From: Plebeiibacterium marinum
GTDB lineage: Bacteria > Bacteroidota > Bacteroidia > Bacteroidales > Marinilabiliaceae
Length of the DNA: 64,000 nt
NCBI RefSeq assembly: GCF_026013615.1
Contig: NZ_JAPDPI010000002.1
Coordinates: forward strand, 1-64,000
Reading direction: 5' to 3'
The stretch's first letter is position 1. Every line of letters begins with the position of its first letter. The notes beneath the pieces were generated by a model. That model was not told the origin of the DNA. It was given only the letters and a program-made list of their open reading frames with translations, and searched no databases. Shown in pieces: positions 52,987 through 63,468 of the stretch. Position numbers and translations under genes: made by a program.

Positions 52987-54744
52987 TTATTTCCTAATTT
53001 CTTTAAGAGAAATACTTAATTCATCCAATTGATCTTTAGCGATTGGCGAAGGAGAATCAATCATCACATCCCTTCCTGAATTATTTTTTGGGAACGCAAT
53101 AACATCCCTAATAGAATCAATTCCTGCAAATAGCGAAACCAACCTATCAAACCCAAAGGCAACACCTCCATGAGGCGGCGCACCATATTTAAAGGCATTC
53201 ATCAGGAATCCAAACTGACTCTCTGCCTCTTCTTCTGTAAAGCCTAACAACTGAAACATTTTATGCTGCAATTCATCATCATGAATTCTGATAGAACCTC
53301 CCCCTATTTCAACACCGTTTATAACAAGGTCGTATGCATTTGCCCTAACTTTCCCCGGCTCAGCATCAAGCATTTCAAAATCTTCTTTTTTGGGCGACGT
53401 AAACGGGTGATGCATGGCATGATACCTTTCTGATTCTTCATCCCATTCCAACAGCGGAAAATCAACCACCCACAAAGGAGCAAATTTATTCTTATCACGA
53501 AGCCCCAATCGCGCGCCCATCTCCAAACGAAGTTCACAAAGAGCATTTTGGGTCTTAGCCTTTGCTCCGGCTAAAATCAATAACAGATCTCCAGGTTTGG
53601 CATCAAATTTTTCTGCCCAATTCATAAGTGCAGCCTCATCAAAAAACTTATCAACTGACGATTTAAATGTACCATCCGTGTTATACTTTACATATACCAG
53701 CCCCTGGGCCCCAATTTGAGGCTTACGAACAAAATCAGTCAGTTTATCAAGCTCTTTTCTTGTATATGATGCACATCCTTCCGCACAAATTCCACCAACA
53801 TACTCCGCGTCTTCAAACACCTTAAAACCACAACCTTCCATCATTTCTTTCATCTCAACAAACTTCATGTCAAAACGAATATCAGGCTTATCCGAACCGT
53901 AATACTTCATGGCCTCATCAAAAGGCATCTGAGGAAAATCATAATCAAACTCAACATCTTTAATCACCTTAAACAAATGCTTGGTCATACCTTCAAAAGT
54001 CGACAACACATCCTGCTGCTCTACAAATGCCATTTCGCAGTCAATTTGTGTAAACTCCGGCTGACGATCTGCTCTTAAATCCTCATCCCTAAAACATTTA
54101 ACTATTTGAAAATAGCGATCAAAGCCTGCTACCATCAACAATTGCTTAAACACCTGCGGAGATTGTGGTAAAGCATAAAACTCTCCTTGATTCATCCTTG
54201 AAGGTACGATAAAATCACGAGCTCCTTCCGGAGTTGACTTAATTAAGACAGGCGTTTCTGTTTCAATAAAATTTTGTTGATTTAAAAAGTTACGCACTTC
54301 AAAACCCAACTTATGTCGCAACTCAAGATTTTTTCTGACAGGGTTACGGCGTAAATCCAGGTAACGATATTTCATCCTCAATTCATCACCCCCATCAGTT
54401 TCGTCTTCTATTGTAAACGGAGGCAACTCCGAAACATTTAGCAACTCAAAAGCATCAACCAGAATCTCAATATCCCCGGTTGGAATTTTTGTATTTTTAT
54501 TACTTCTTTCGGCAACCTTACCGGTCACCTGAATTACATACTCCCTTCCTAACTTACGCGCCTTTTCACTCAAATCCTTTCTTGATTCAACATCCAATAC
54601 CAACTGGGTAATTCCATATCGGTCTCTTAAATCAATAAAAGTCATTCCTCCAAGGTTTCGAACTTTTTGCACCCATCCACTAAGGGTCACTTCTTTATTT
54701 ACATCTTCAAGCCTAAGCTCTCCACAAGTATGCGATCTGTACAT
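52987..54744 (-). CDS. aspS: Aspartyl-tRNA synthetase
   Basis: Charges tRNA-Asp. 585 residues, the bacterial type with the GAD insert. The N-terminal OB-fold anticodon-binding domain ([23 protein letters not shown]), class II motif 2 region ([21 protein letters not shown]) and motif 3 ([16 protein letters not shown]) are all complete. Non-discriminating forms, which also charge tRNA-Asn, cannot be told apart by eye. It diverges from tadA across 150 bp. Confidence 0.97.
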   Translation of the reverse strand: MYRSHTCGELRLEDVNKEVTLSGWVQKVRNLGGMTFIDLRDRYGITQLVLDVESRKDLSEKARKLGREYVIQVTGKVAERSNKNTKIPTGDIEILVDAFELLNVSELPPFTIEDETDGGDELRMKYRYLDLRRNPVRKNLELRHKLGFEVRNFLNQQNFIETETPVLIKSTPEGARDFIVPSRMNQGEFYALPQSPQVFKQLLMVAGFDRYFQIVKCFRDEDLRADRQPEFTQIDCEMAFVEQQDVLSTFEGMTKHLFKVIKDVEFDYDFPQMPFDEAMKYYGSDKPDIRFDMKFVEMKEMMEGCGFKVFEDAEYVGGICAEGCASYTRKELDKLTDFVRKPQIGAQGLVYVKYNTDGTFKSSVDKFFDEAALMNWAEKFDAKPGDLLLILAGAKAKTQNALCELRLEMGARLGLRDKNKFAPLWVVDFPLLEWDEESERYHAMHHPFTSPKKEDFEMLDAEPGKVRANAYDLVINGVEIGGGSIRIHDDELQHKMFQLLGFTEEEAESQFGFLMNAFKYGAPPHGGVAFGFDRLVSLFAGIDSIRDVIAFPKNNSGRDVMIDSPSPIAKDQLDELSISLKEIRK

Positions 54745-54894
54745 TATAGTTGTTATTTTATTATCTCAAAATTATTTTTTAACCCGCTTATTATTTAATT
54801 ATTTTCGAAAAATAAACTACTGGTTATTTTAACATGCGAAAATATAAAGAAATTAAATAAATCAAGTCTATTTACACTAATATAAAATCAAAAG

Positions 54895-55341
54895 ATGACG
54901 AAAATCAATTTCTCAGACGAATATTTTATGCAACAAGCACTTAACGAGGCTAAAAACGCACTTCACAAAGATGAAATCCCGGTTGGCGCAGTGGTGGTTT
55001 GCAACAAACAAATCATTTCAAGGGCACACAATCTTACCGAAACACTGAATGACGTAACAGCTCATGCCGAAATGCTGGCAATAACAGCTGCTGCCGAATT
55101 CTTAGGTGGAAAATACCTTAACGAATGCACACTGTACGTCACCCTTGAACCCTGTACCATGTGCGCTGGCGCTTTAAGCTGGTCGCAAATTGGAAGAATC
55201 GTTTTTGGAGCTTCCGACACAAAAAGAGGTTTTTCAAGACACACACCCCCCGTTTTACATCCAAAAACAAACGTAATTAGTGGTATTTTAGAAAAAGACT
55301 GCTCTTTTTTAATAACAAACTTCTTTAAAAATAAAAGATAA
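54895..55341 (+). CDS. tadA: tRNA adenosine(34) deaminase
   Basis: Converts A34 to inosine in tRNA-Arg(ACG). 148 residues. The zinc ligands and catalytic acid are H57-A-E59, and P86-C87-T-M-C90 is the second half of the motif. The N-terminal DEIPVGAVVV line is typical. The related guanine deaminase and cytidine deaminases differ in the region following PCxxC; EPCTMCAGALSWSQIGRIVFG here fits TadA. It is followed 37 bp later by an AlkD-like gene. Confidence 0.95.
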   Translation: MTKINFSDEYFMQQALNEAKNALHKDEIPVGAVVVCNKQIISRAHNLTETLNDVTAHAEMLAITAAAEFLGGKYLNECTLYVTLEPCTMCAGALSWSQIGRIVFGASDTKRGFSRHTPPVLHPKTNVISGILEKDCSFLITNFFKNKR

Positions 55342-55378
55342 ACTTTTTATACTCCTCAACTTTTCTTATTTTTACCTT

Positions 55379-56077
55379 ATGAATTTTGAGAATATTTATA
55401 CTGAATTAGAAAAGTGCGGGACGGATCAAAACAGAAAAGTTTATGCACAGCATGGAGCTAAAGGTGAACTATTCGGAGCAAGCCTTGAAGACTTAAAAAA
55501 CATCAAAAGTAAAATTGTTTCATCTGAAGGAGAAAAAGGCATCAACCAGCCATTGGCAAAAAAACTCTGGAATACAAGAAACATTGATGCCAGAATACTG
55601 GCATGTATGATTGCTGACCCCACAAGAATAACCCGCAACGAAGCAAACAAATGGATCGCTGAAATAAACTACTTTGTTATTGCTGATCATTTTGCGGAGC
55701 TAATTGCCAAAACCAGATATGGACAGGACATCATGTATCTATGGATTCAATCTCCTGACGAATATATAAAAAGGGTTGGCTTTGACATTTTAAGCTATTT
55801 TGCCAGAGAGGATAGTTCTAAAAGCGATTTATTCTTTAAAGCCTTTATCTCAAAAATAAAACAAGAAATACAATTCTCACCAAACAAAGCAAAAGAGGCC
55901 ATGAACAATTGCCTGATTGCCATAGGTGGAAGATCAGAAAAATTAAAAGATGAAGTAATCAGAGCTGCACGGATAATAGGTCCGGTAAAAATTGATCAGG
56001 ACCTAACCTCTTGCAAAACATTTATTATAGAAGAGTACCTGGAAAATATCTGGAGTAAAAAAACATCAAAGGTTTAA
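55379..56077 (+). CDS. DNA alkylation repair (AlkD-like) HEAT-repeat protein
   Basis: 232 residues made of helical HEAT-like repeats, as in the AlkC/AlkD glycosylase family, which removes 3- and 7-alkylated bases. The lines YAQHGAKGELFGASLEDLKNI and KLWNTRNIDARILACMIADP are typical of the family. I cannot point with certainty to the catalytic Asp and the aromatic base-contacting residues. Some members are known to be non-catalytic, so activity is not certain. It is 37 bp after tadA and may be read with it; a terminator stands about 95 bp downstream. Confidence 0.8.
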   Translation: MNFENIYTELEKCGTDQNRKVYAQHGAKGELFGASLEDLKNIKSKIVSSEGEKGINQPLAKKLWNTRNIDARILACMIADPTRITRNEANKWIAEINYFVIADHFAELIAKTRYGQDIMYLWIQSPDEYIKRVGFDILSYFAREDSSKSDLFFKAFISKIKQEIQFSPNKAKEAMNNCLIAIGGRSEKLKDEVIRAARIIGPVKIDQDLTSCKTFIIEEYLENIWSKKTSKV

Positions 56078-56172
56078 TATATCAACTCATCTACCCCAAA
56101 CAAACCAACCAATTCATCACTCACAGAACAAAACCTACTGACCTTTACCGTAACCATGCATTATTATAGTTT

Positions 56173-56216
56173 AAACAGTTTGATTATTAGAGATAATTTT
56201 CAAACTGTTTTTTTTT
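56173..56216 (+). terminator. Strong terminator downstream of the AlkD-like gene
   Basis: AAACAGTTTGA and TCAAACTGTTT form a perfect 11-bp stem around a 16-nt loop, followed by a run of T. Confidence 0.85.
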
Positions 56217-56411
56217 AGGATTCCGACTATTCAATAGATTGTTAGATTTTAGATAATAGACATTAGACTGATTTACAATTCGCTCAAAATCAATAAGATA
56301 ATAATCCTGCATAAATTATTCAATATATTTAGAATCAGCACATTATAAAAATTTAACGAACTAATGACTATTACATTTTATAGTTTATTAGCCCTTTTGC
56401 AATTATCATCT

Positions 56412-56419
56412 TATCTTTG
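56412..56419 (+). promoter_or_regulatory. Candidate -7 box for the DEAD-box helicase gene
   Basis: TATCTTTG, an exact TAnnTTTG match, lies 25 bp before the TTG start. A TTTA at about the -33 position is only a partial match. Confidence 0.45.
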
Positions 56420-56444
56420 CCCCAAACATTAAAATATCACGGTT

Positions 56445-57776
56445 TTGAAATTTTCAGATTTAAATTTAAACACACCCCTTTTAAATGCCATTAGCGAAAC
56501 GGGACTTACCGACACAACCCCTATTCAGGAAGAAGTATATCCTGTAGCCATGTCGGGAAGAGACATTGTGGGGATTGCGCAAACCGGAACAGGAAAAACA
56601 ATATCATACATACTTCCTATTTTAAGAAACTTAAAATTCAGCAAACAGCGTCATCCCAGGATCCTGGTACTTGTACCAACCCGCGAACTTGTTGAACAGG
56701 TTGTGGGTGAGTTTGAAAAATTAACCGAATATATGACCGTGCGAATCGCCGGCGTTTATGGAGGAACAAACATCAACACCCAAAAACAAGCTGTTTACGA
56801 TGGCCTGGATATACTGGTAGGCACTCCCGGACGACTTATAGACCTGGCTCTTACCGGAACCCTCCGATTCAAGTCCATCCAAAAGTTAGTAATCGATGAA
56901 GTTGACGAAATGTTAAACCTGGGTTTTAAACCCCAGATTGAAAGAATCGTTGACCTGTTGCCGGAAAAAAGGCAGAACCTGATGTTTTCTGCAACGCTAA
57001 CTTATGATGTTGAAGAGCTAATAAACCACTTCTTTTACAACCCTGTAAAAATAGAAGTAGCCCCTGCCGGAAAACCAGTAGAAAAAATATTCCAGTCAGC
57101 CTACCAGGCACCTAATTTTTACACAAAGATCAACCTTTTGCTTTACCTGCTTGACGTAAACCATGGAATGGACAAGGCATTAATCTTTGTAAAGAGCCGA
57201 CAAATAGCCGACATATTATACAACAATCTGGAAGAAATATTTGAAGAAGAAGTTGGAGTTATCCATTCCAACAAATCGCAAAATTTCAGATTCAGAATGG
57301 TAAATGAATTTACCGAGGGCAACCTGAAATTACTGATTGCAACTGACTTGATTGCCAGAGGTCTTGACATCAGCAACGTTACACACGTTATTAACTTTGA
57401 CTTACCTGATGAAGCTGAAGCCTATGTACACAGGATTGGCCGTACAGGTAGAGCTGAAGCAGAAGGGAATGCGATAGCCTTTATCAACGATAAAGAACAG
57501 GAAATGTGGCATAAGATTGAAAAATTGACAGGCTCCAAAGTTACAATCGACAAACTGCCACCCGATGTGGAGATTTCAGAACTTGCTTTAGATACTGAAA
57601 CACCAGAAATTGCAGGAAAGACTTTAATAAAAACACCTAAAATAGATGCAACTAAAGGCTCGGCATATCATGAAAAAAAGGAAAAAAACAAAAAAGTAAA
57701 CCTTGGTGGATCGTACAGAAGAAAACTAGCCGCAAAATACAAGAAACCGAAAACAAGAGGACAAAAAAGAAAATAA
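56445..57776 (+). CDS. DEAD-box RNA helicase
   Basis: 443 residues, RhlE/CsdA-like. The Q motif (FSDLNLNTPLLNAISETGLTDTTPIQ), Walker A AQTGTGKT, PTRELVEQV, DEVDEM (in place of DEAD), SATL and the HRIGRTGR motif are all there. The C-terminal 45 residues are very basic (KKEKNKKVNLGGSYRRKLAAKY...), probably contacting RNA. It is likely to assist ribosome assembly or RNA turnover, particularly in the cold. Start is TTG 56445, since KFSDLNL is the normal beginning of the family. Cold-shock control is not visible. Confidence 0.95.
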   Translation: MKFSDLNLNTPLLNAISETGLTDTTPIQEEVYPVAMSGRDIVGIAQTGTGKTISYILPILRNLKFSKQRHPRILVLVPTRELVEQVVGEFEKLTEYMTVRIAGVYGGTNINTQKQAVYDGLDILVGTPGRLIDLALTGTLRFKSIQKLVIDEVDEMLNLGFKPQIERIVDLLPEKRQNLMFSATLTYDVEELINHFFYNPVKIEVAPAGKPVEKIFQSAYQAPNFYTKINLLLYLLDVNHGMDKALIFVKSRQIADILYNNLEEIFEEEVGVIHSNKSQNFRFRMVNEFTEGNLKLLIATDLIARGLDISNVTHVINFDLPDEAEAYVHRIGRTGRAEAEGNAIAFINDKEQEMWHKIEKLTGSKVTIDKLPPDVEISELALDTETPEIAGKTLIKTPKIDATKGSAYHEKKEKNKKVNLGGSYRRKLAAKYKKPKTRGQKRK

Positions 57777-57875
57777 ACAAATTAATAAAATTTGTTAATC
57801 TCGGCCCAATATGGGTTTCTTCATGAAATATGTTGTATTTTTCGGTGGCATCAAAAACAATTGTAAGCAACAAAT

Positions 57876-60578
57876 ATGAACACTGAAAGAAAACGTCTAG
57901 AAGATTGTTCAACCCAGAATATAGAATGGAAGAAATGGGGACCATATCTTAGCGAAAGACAGTGGGGAACCGTTAGAGAGGACGATGGATCAACAAACAA
58001 TCCCTGGCTATCGTTTACCCATGATCAATCCAGATCAAGAGTATACCGATACGGGGAAGACGGAATTGCCGGGATTAGCGACGACAAGCAACACTTATGC
58101 TTTGCACTGTCGCTATGGAATAAAAAAGATCCTATTTTAAAAGAGCGCCTTTTTGGGCTCTCCGGCCCCAAAGGAAACCACGGCGAAGATGTTAAGGAGT
58201 ATTATTTCTACCTTGACTCTACGCCCACGCACTCATACATGAAATATTTGTATAAATATCCATTGAGTGAATTCCCTTACCTGGAACTGGTAGACACCAA
58301 CGGGAGCAGAACAAAGAACGACTTTGAGTTCGAGCTCCTTGACACCAAAGCTTTCAACAACAGCAACTACCTTGATGTTTATATTGAATATGCAAAAAAA
58401 AGCACCGAAAACATCCATATAAAGATCACTGCATACAACAGATCTAAAGAAGATGCCAATGTAGTTTTTCTCCCTACCCTCTGGTACAGAAACACCTGGT
58501 GGAATTACAAAACTACAGAACCAAGCATCAAGCTTTTGGACGACAATTCAATAATTGCCCAGGATGATAACTTAGGCAGTTATGTGCTTAGCACAGAATT
58601 AACACCATTATGGCTGTTTACCAACAACGAAACCAATTATAAGCGACTTTACGACACCCCCAACCCTTCACCATTTGTAAAAGATGCTTTTAACGAATTT
58701 ATTGTAAACCACGATACAGAAGCCATAAACCCGGAGCAACACGGAACAAAGGCTGGAGCCATGTTCGATATTACTATTCCCGCCGGCGACAAAATTGAAC
58801 TTCGAATGGCTTTAAAGTCCACATCCACTCCAAAACACTCATTTAATACTTTTGAGGAAAGGATGGGGATCCGCAGAAAAGAAGCAGATGAGTTTTACGA
58901 AGACATCTACCCGCCAAATACATCAGAGGATGAAAAAAGGGTTATACGACAAGCCTTTGCAGGAATGCTATGGACCAAACAATATTACGAATTTGATGTT
59001 TCAGAATGGCTTAACGAATACAAAGGAGGCCCACGCCACTCCCTGCGCAATCACGACTGGGAACATTTAAAAAACAGCGACATTATAAGCATGCCAGACA
59101 AATGGGAATATCCATGGTATGCCGTTTGGGATCTGGCGTTCCACACCATACCCATAACAATGGTAGATCCGTATTTTGCTAAAGAACAGTTAACACTCTT
59201 CTTAAAAAAGAACTATCAGCATCCTAACGGACAAATCCCGGCTTACGAATGGAGCTTCAATGATGTTAACCCCCCGGTACATGCTTACGCCGTAATTACT
59301 CTATACAAAAACCTGAAACAAATGCTCAACATTGTTGACAAAGAGTTTTTGAAGGAGTGTTTTGATGGTCTCGATAGAAATTTTCAATGGTGGATCAACC
59401 ACAAAGACCCAACATCCAAAAATGCGTTCCAGGGAGGATTTCTTGGGCTTGACAACATTGGTGTCTTTGACAGGAGTCAATCATTACCCACAGGCGGACA
59501 CATTGAACAGTCGGATGGCAATGCATGGATGGCTCTGTACGCACAAAACATGCTTGAAATAAGTCTGGAGTTAATCATACAGGGGTATGACGAATACAAG
59601 GAAAAGGCAGTAGATTACTACAACCACTTTCTTGAAATTGCTTCGGCAATGGACAGAATAGGAGATAATGAAGACGAAATGTGGGATGAAGAAGACCAGT
59701 TTTTCTACGATGTACTTCGCTTCCCAGATGGTAGCGCCACAAGACTTAAAGTTCGGTCGTTGGTTGGGTTACTTCCCATGTGCGCCTCTACAGTTTTGGA
59801 GCCTGAGCACTTAAAACTGCTTCCTAATTTTGCAAAGCAATATCAGTTTATGATAACGCGCACCAAGCGATTATCAAAAACAATTGCCAACCCTATGGAG
59901 CCCGGAAAAAACAAAAGAAGGTTGCTCGGTATACTAAATGAAAACAAACTCAGATCCGTTTTAAAGGTAATGCTCGATGAAAATGAATTTTTAAGCGCAT
60001 ACGGCATCCGTTCCCTTTCTAAACATCATGAAGAAAATCCTTATGTTTTCAAATGGAACGATGAGGAATTTACAGTAAAATATATTCCCGGGGAATCTGA
60101 CAGCTCCATGTTTGGGGGCAATTCCAATTGGAGAGGACCCATCTGGTTCCCGGCTAACACAGTAATCATAAGGGCTCTTTACCAGAACTACGCTTATTAC
60201 GGGGATGACTTTAAAATCGAATGTCCAACAGGCTCCGGCAACATGATGACATTAATAGAGGTTGCTCAGGAAATTATCCACCGCCTGGAAAAGATATTTT
60301 TAAAAGACGAAAATGGTTACAGGCCGGTTTACGGTTGGTATGAAGAGTTCCAAAAAGACAAACATTGGGAAAATAACCTACTTTTTTATGAATATTTCCA
60401 TGGAGATAACGGAGCTGGCATCGGAGCCAGTCACCAAACCGGTTGGACCGGCATGATTGCTTACCTGATGGTAATGTTCCGCACCTATAACTTCCAAAAG
60501 TTAATGGAAAAAGCACACTGGGACAAGGACACTCAACTTAACAAAACAGAAAAAGAGGACAACAACCTCAACGAATAA
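57876..60578 (+). CDS. GH63-type glucosidase
   Basis: 900 residues with the build of bacterial mannosyl-oligosaccharide-glucosidase-like proteins (GH63): a beta-rich N-terminal domain and an (alpha/alpha)6 barrel from about residue 330. WDLAFHTIPITMVDP, PPVHAYAVITLYKN and NWRGPIWFPANTVIIRALY are typical barrel lines. There is no signal peptide, so it is likely cytoplasmic, where the family cleaves alpha-glucosides such as glucosylglycerate or related compatible solutes; which is inferred only loosely. It lies 99 bp after the helicase gene and converges on hrpB. Confidence 0.85.
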   Translation: MNTERKRLEDCSTQNIEWKKWGPYLSERQWGTVREDDGSTNNPWLSFTHDQSRSRVYRYGEDGIAGISDDKQHLCFALSLWNKKDPILKERLFGLSGPKGNHGEDVKEYYFYLDSTPTHSYMKYLYKYPLSEFPYLELVDTNGSRTKNDFEFELLDTKAFNNSNYLDVYIEYAKKSTENIHIKITAYNRSKEDANVVFLPTLWYRNTWWNYKTTEPSIKLLDDNSIIAQDDNLGSYVLSTELTPLWLFTNNETNYKRLYDTPNPSPFVKDAFNEFIVNHDTEAINPEQHGTKAGAMFDITIPAGDKIELRMALKSTSTPKHSFNTFEERMGIRRKEADEFYEDIYPPNTSEDEKRVIRQAFAGMLWTKQYYEFDVSEWLNEYKGGPRHSLRNHDWEHLKNSDIISMPDKWEYPWYAVWDLAFHTIPITMVDPYFAKEQLTLFLKKNYQHPNGQIPAYEWSFNDVNPPVHAYAVITLYKNLKQMLNIVDKEFLKECFDGLDRNFQWWINHKDPTSKNAFQGGFLGLDNIGVFDRSQSLPTGGHIEQSDGNAWMALYAQNMLEISLELIIQGYDEYKEKAVDYYNHFLEIASAMDRIGDNEDEMWDEEDQFFYDVLRFPDGSATRLKVRSLVGLLPMCASTVLEPEHLKLLPNFAKQYQFMITRTKRLSKTIANPMEPGKNKRRLLGILNENKLRSVLKVMLDENEFLSAYGIRSLSKHHEENPYVFKWNDEEFTVKYIPGESDSSMFGGNSNWRGPIWFPANTVIIRALYQNYAYYGDDFKIECPTGSGNMMTLIEVAQEIIHRLEKIFLKDENGYRPVYGWYEEFQKDKHWENNLLFYEYFHGDNGAGIGASHQTGWTGMIAYLMVMFRTYNFQKLMEKAHWDKDTQLNKTEKEDNNLNE

Positions 60579-60590
60579 AATTTAACAAAT

Positions 60591-60617
60591 AAGGGGGCAT
60601 ATAAAAAACGCCCCCTT
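60591..60617. terminator. Hairpin between the glucosidase gene and hrpB
   Basis: AAGGGGGC and GCCCCCTT pair exactly around an 11-nt A-rich loop. There are short AT-rich tails on both sides but no long T run. It is probably a two-way terminator for the convergent genes. Confidence 0.65.
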
Positions 60618-60621
60618 CACA

Positions 60622-63090
60622 TTACTTCCTGTTTGGTTCTGCCACCAAAGGATCATCAGGCCATTTATGCCTGGGATATCTTGCCTTTAATTCCTTTTTT
60701 ACTTCAAAATAGGCATTATCCCAAAAACTCCTGAGGTCGCCAGTAATCTGAACCGGCTTAAAACCCGGCGATAACAAATGCATCAACAAACTAACTTTAC
60801 CCTTATTTACAGCAGGTGTTTCCTGCCATCCAAAAATCTCTTGCAATCTCACAGACAAAACAGGAACGTCACCATTGGCATGGTACTGTATTACAATTTT
60901 TGATCCTGTCGGCACCTGTATCCTATCCGGAGCCAATTCATCTAAAACCTGCTGTTTCTCATAACTTAAATGATGCTGCAACACCTCTTTCAACTTAATT
61001 TTCTTAAGATCCTCAGGCCTTTTAACCTGCGATAGATAAGGAGCCAACCATTCTTTAGCATCACCAAGTAAAGTTGCTTTACTAACATCCGGCCATCCTT
61101 CTTCCGGATTCCATTTTCTTAAGCTTAAAACCCGGTTTTGCCACTGAGTAACCTCTTTATTCCAATCAAGCAACCATCCCCCTTCTTTTTCTATGGCCTT
61201 TAAAATAGCAGCAACCTTCTGCCCCTCATCACACTGATGCAGTGGCTTTGATTGCAGAATAATATGTCCGATACAAAGGTTTCGCTCTGCTTTAAAACCA
61301 CCTTTTTTCGTATCCCATTCCACCATTTCCTTTTCCTTGACCATGGGAGCCAGATCACGAGGATTTAAAGGTGAGGCCATAAAAATCTTCCCAAGTCCTT
61401 CACGCATACTAACCTGAGCTACGGCAAGCCACTCTTCGTGAGCCAGGTCATCCTTATGTCCGGCAGCAGCAACAGCTCCATTGGCCATACGGAACTGGGC
61501 ATTATTTCCAGGTTTTGCATGGGCAATCCTTTCCGGATAAGCATAAACCAATAGCAATCCGGTTTCAAATGGATCCACTGGCCCATTATCTACTTTAACT
61601 CCCAACATTTTACGATACTGATTCGCCACCTTTTCTATCCGCGACAAAACTTTATTACTCACCAACCCTTTCCTGCTTTTTCGCAGGGCTTCTATCCGGA
61701 GATTTACATCAATGCCTGACTCCCTTTCCAGTGGATCTCGCTCTTCCATCACTGCTGCTATATCCGTTGCCAGCTCTGCCAATCCTTCCTCCTGTGCCAT
61801 TAACAACATATGGGCAATACGGGGATGACAAGGGAGTTTATCTATCTCTTTCCCAAGATCAGTAATTTTCCCATCCTCCAAGGCTTCCAGCTGATGCAAA
61901 AGATCTGAAGCCTGAGCCACAGAACCCGACGGTGGCGGTGTTAACCAAATAAGACTGTCCGGCTTTGAAATTCCCCAAACAGCCAAATCCAATACCAGAG
62001 AAGCCAAATCCGCTTCCTGAATCTCGGGAGTACGATGCTCCTTCAAACGAGATTGTGTAGCTTTAGTCCACATCCTGTAACAAACCCCAGGAGCCAAACG
62101 ACCAGCCCTTCCGGCTCTCTGATCAGCAGCATCCCTGGTAATCTCAATAGTTTCCAATCGACTCAAAGCTGAAGACGGATCAAAACGCATTGTTCTTGAA
62201 AAGCCACAATCCACCACTACTTTTATGCCTTCTATGGTCAAACTGGTTTCGGCAATTGAGGTTGCCAGCACAACTTTCCGCTTCCCATTTTTATCAGGCA
62301 TGATAGCCGCGAACTGCCTTGAGGGCGGCAACTGGCCATATAATGGATGAACAGCTATTTCATTCAGTGTTTTCCTTAAAATAGCTTCACATTTACGAAT
62401 CTCCCCTTCTCCCGGCAAAAAAACCAACACATCCCCCTCTTCCTTTGCCATAACTTTTTTTACCAACCTGGCAGTCAATTCCGGAAGCATTCTCACATCA
62501 CTCTCTCCTTCATACTTTATCTCTACGGGAAATTGGCGCCCCTGACTCTGAACCACTTTTGCCTTTAACAACGACGACAATTGCGGGAGGTTTAAGGTAG
62601 CCGACATAATCATTATCCGTAAATCAGGACGAAGTACTTGCTGAGACTCCCTGGACAAGGCCAGGGCTACATCTGCAAAAAGGCTTCGTTCATGGAACTC
62701 ATCAAAAATAACCATCCCCACGTTTTCAATTGCATTATCCGACTGCAGCATCCGCGTAAGAATACCTTCCGTAACAACCTCTATTTTAGTTTTTTCAGAA
62801 ACACAATTATCAAAACGGATACGATACCCCACCGATTCTCCTACTTTTTCGCCTAGCAAATCCGCCATACGCATGGCAATTGTTTTTGCAGCCAACCGCC
62901 TTGGCTCAAGCATGATAATCTTTCTTCCCTCCAACCATTCTTCCTTCATTAACGCCAGGGGTAATACCGTGCTTTTTCCTGCACCCGCCGGGGCATTAAC
63001 TATAATAGTATTCTCTTCTCCCAATGCCCCTCTTACTTCCTCAACTATTTCAACTACGGGCAAATCAATCTTTGCAATATCTAATTTCAA
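60622..63090 (-). CDS. hrpB: ATP-dependent helicase HrpB
   Basis: 822 residues, a DEAH-box helicase of the HrpB type. Walker A is NAPAGAGKST (residues 32-41), then DEFHERS in place of DEAH, SATL, TSIAETSLTIEG and QRAGRAGRLAPG. The C-terminal HrpB-specific domain has IQVPTGSKIVIQY and PAVNKGKVSLLMHLLSPGFKPVQIT. The family is widespread; its RNA role is not well defined. A well-spaced Bacteroidota promoter precedes it (63119-63151). Confidence 0.95.
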   Translation of the reverse strand: MKLDIAKIDLPVVEIVEEVRGALGEENTIIVNAPAGAGKSTVLPLALMKEEWLEGRKIIMLEPRRLAAKTIAMRMADLLGEKVGESVGYRIRFDNCVSEKTKIEVVTEGILTRMLQSDNAIENVGMVIFDEFHERSLFADVALALSRESQQVLRPDLRIMIMSATLNLPQLSSLLKAKVVQSQGRQFPVEIKYEGESDVRMLPELTARLVKKVMAKEEGDVLVFLPGEGEIRKCEAILRKTLNEIAVHPLYGQLPPSRQFAAIMPDKNGKRKVVLATSIAETSLTIEGIKVVVDCGFSRTMRFDPSSALSRLETIEITRDAADQRAGRAGRLAPGVCYRMWTKATQSRLKEHRTPEIQEADLASLVLDLAVWGISKPDSLIWLTPPPSGSVAQASDLLHQLEALEDGKITDLGKEIDKLPCHPRIAHMLLMAQEEGLAELATDIAAVMEERDPLERESGIDVNLRIEALRKSRKGLVSNKVLSRIEKVANQYRKMLGVKVDNGPVDPFETGLLLVYAYPERIAHAKPGNNAQFRMANGAVAAAGHKDDLAHEEWLAVAQVSMREGLGKIFMASPLNPRDLAPMVKEKEMVEWDTKKGGFKAERNLCIGHIILQSKPLHQCDEGQKVAAILKAIEKEGGWLLDWNKEVTQWQNRVLSLRKWNPEEGWPDVSKATLLGDAKEWLAPYLSQVKRPEDLKKIKLKEVLQHHLSYEKQQVLDELAPDRIQVPTGSKIVIQYHANGDVPVLSVRLQEIFGWQETPAVNKGKVSLLMHLLSPGFKPVQITGDLRSFWDNAYFEVKKELKARYPRHKWPDDPLVAEPNRK

Positions 63091-63118
63091 TCTTTCCTGT
63101 ATTAATTTTAATAAAATA

Positions 63119-63151
63119 CAAAGTTAGGGAAAAGACTCCAGTACCAGGCAA
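63119..63151 (-). promoter_or_regulatory. Bacteroidota-type promoter of hrpB
   Basis: On the minus strand TTG is followed after 22 nt by TAACTTTG, an exact TAnnTTTG match. It lies about 29 bp before the start codon. Confidence 0.6.
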
Positions 63152-63380
63152 CAACACTTTATTTCAAATACCCTGATCCCTTTTTCCTGCAACTTTATAC
63201 ATTTCAGAATTCGGTTCATTCATCTTTTTTCAGATATTAACCATATTAGTCCTTTATCTAATAAGTATTTATTAATTTAGCCGCGATTTTGTGAAGTTTT
63301 TTTACGTGTTCAACCAAAACGAATTGTCTTTAAAGGGTAGTTTTTATTGGGAAACAGAAAACATCACAATACAAAACAAT

Positions 63381-63432
63381 TTAGGATGACAAAATACATA
63401 TCAATTCGTTGTGTTTTATTCATTTATCCTAA
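63381..63432 (+). promoter_or_regulatory. Nested inverted repeats over the kdsA promoter
   Basis: TTAGGAT/ATCCTAA encloses AAAATACA (63391-63398) / TGTGTTTT (63410-63417), which pair as RNA with one wobble. The proposed -33 TTG sits within the inner arm. It could be an operator, or an RNA structure if transcription starts upstream. Confidence 0.35.
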
Positions 63433-63441
63433 GTAATTTCG
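63409..63441 (+). promoter_or_regulatory. Candidate promoter of kdsA
   Basis: TTG at 63409-63411 and TAATTTCG at 63434-63441 are 22 nt apart, the same spacing as the hrpB promoter. TAATTTCG departs from TAnnTTTG by one base. The start codon is 27 bp further on. Confidence 0.4.
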
Positions 63442-63468
63442 TTGAGAACAATAAGGCAAATACAACGC

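Larger units (their letters stand above)
56078..56444. other. Intergenic region between the AlkD-like gene and the helicase gene
   Basis: A terminator hairpin (56173-56216) ends the upstream unit. After it come a degenerate TTAGATTTTAGATAATAGACATTAGAC tract and AT-rich sequence with the -7 box of the helicase. No gene is supportable. Confidence 0.55.
63091..63468. other. Divergent intergenic region between hrpB and kdsA
   Basis: Contains a promoter for hrpB on the minus strand (63119-63151) and a promoter for kdsA on the plus strand (63409-63441). It also holds the inverted repeats AACGAATTG (63318-63326) / CAATTCGTT (63402-63410) and TTAGGAT (63381-63387) / ATCCTAA (63426-63432). No gene of its own. 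Confidence 0.6.
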
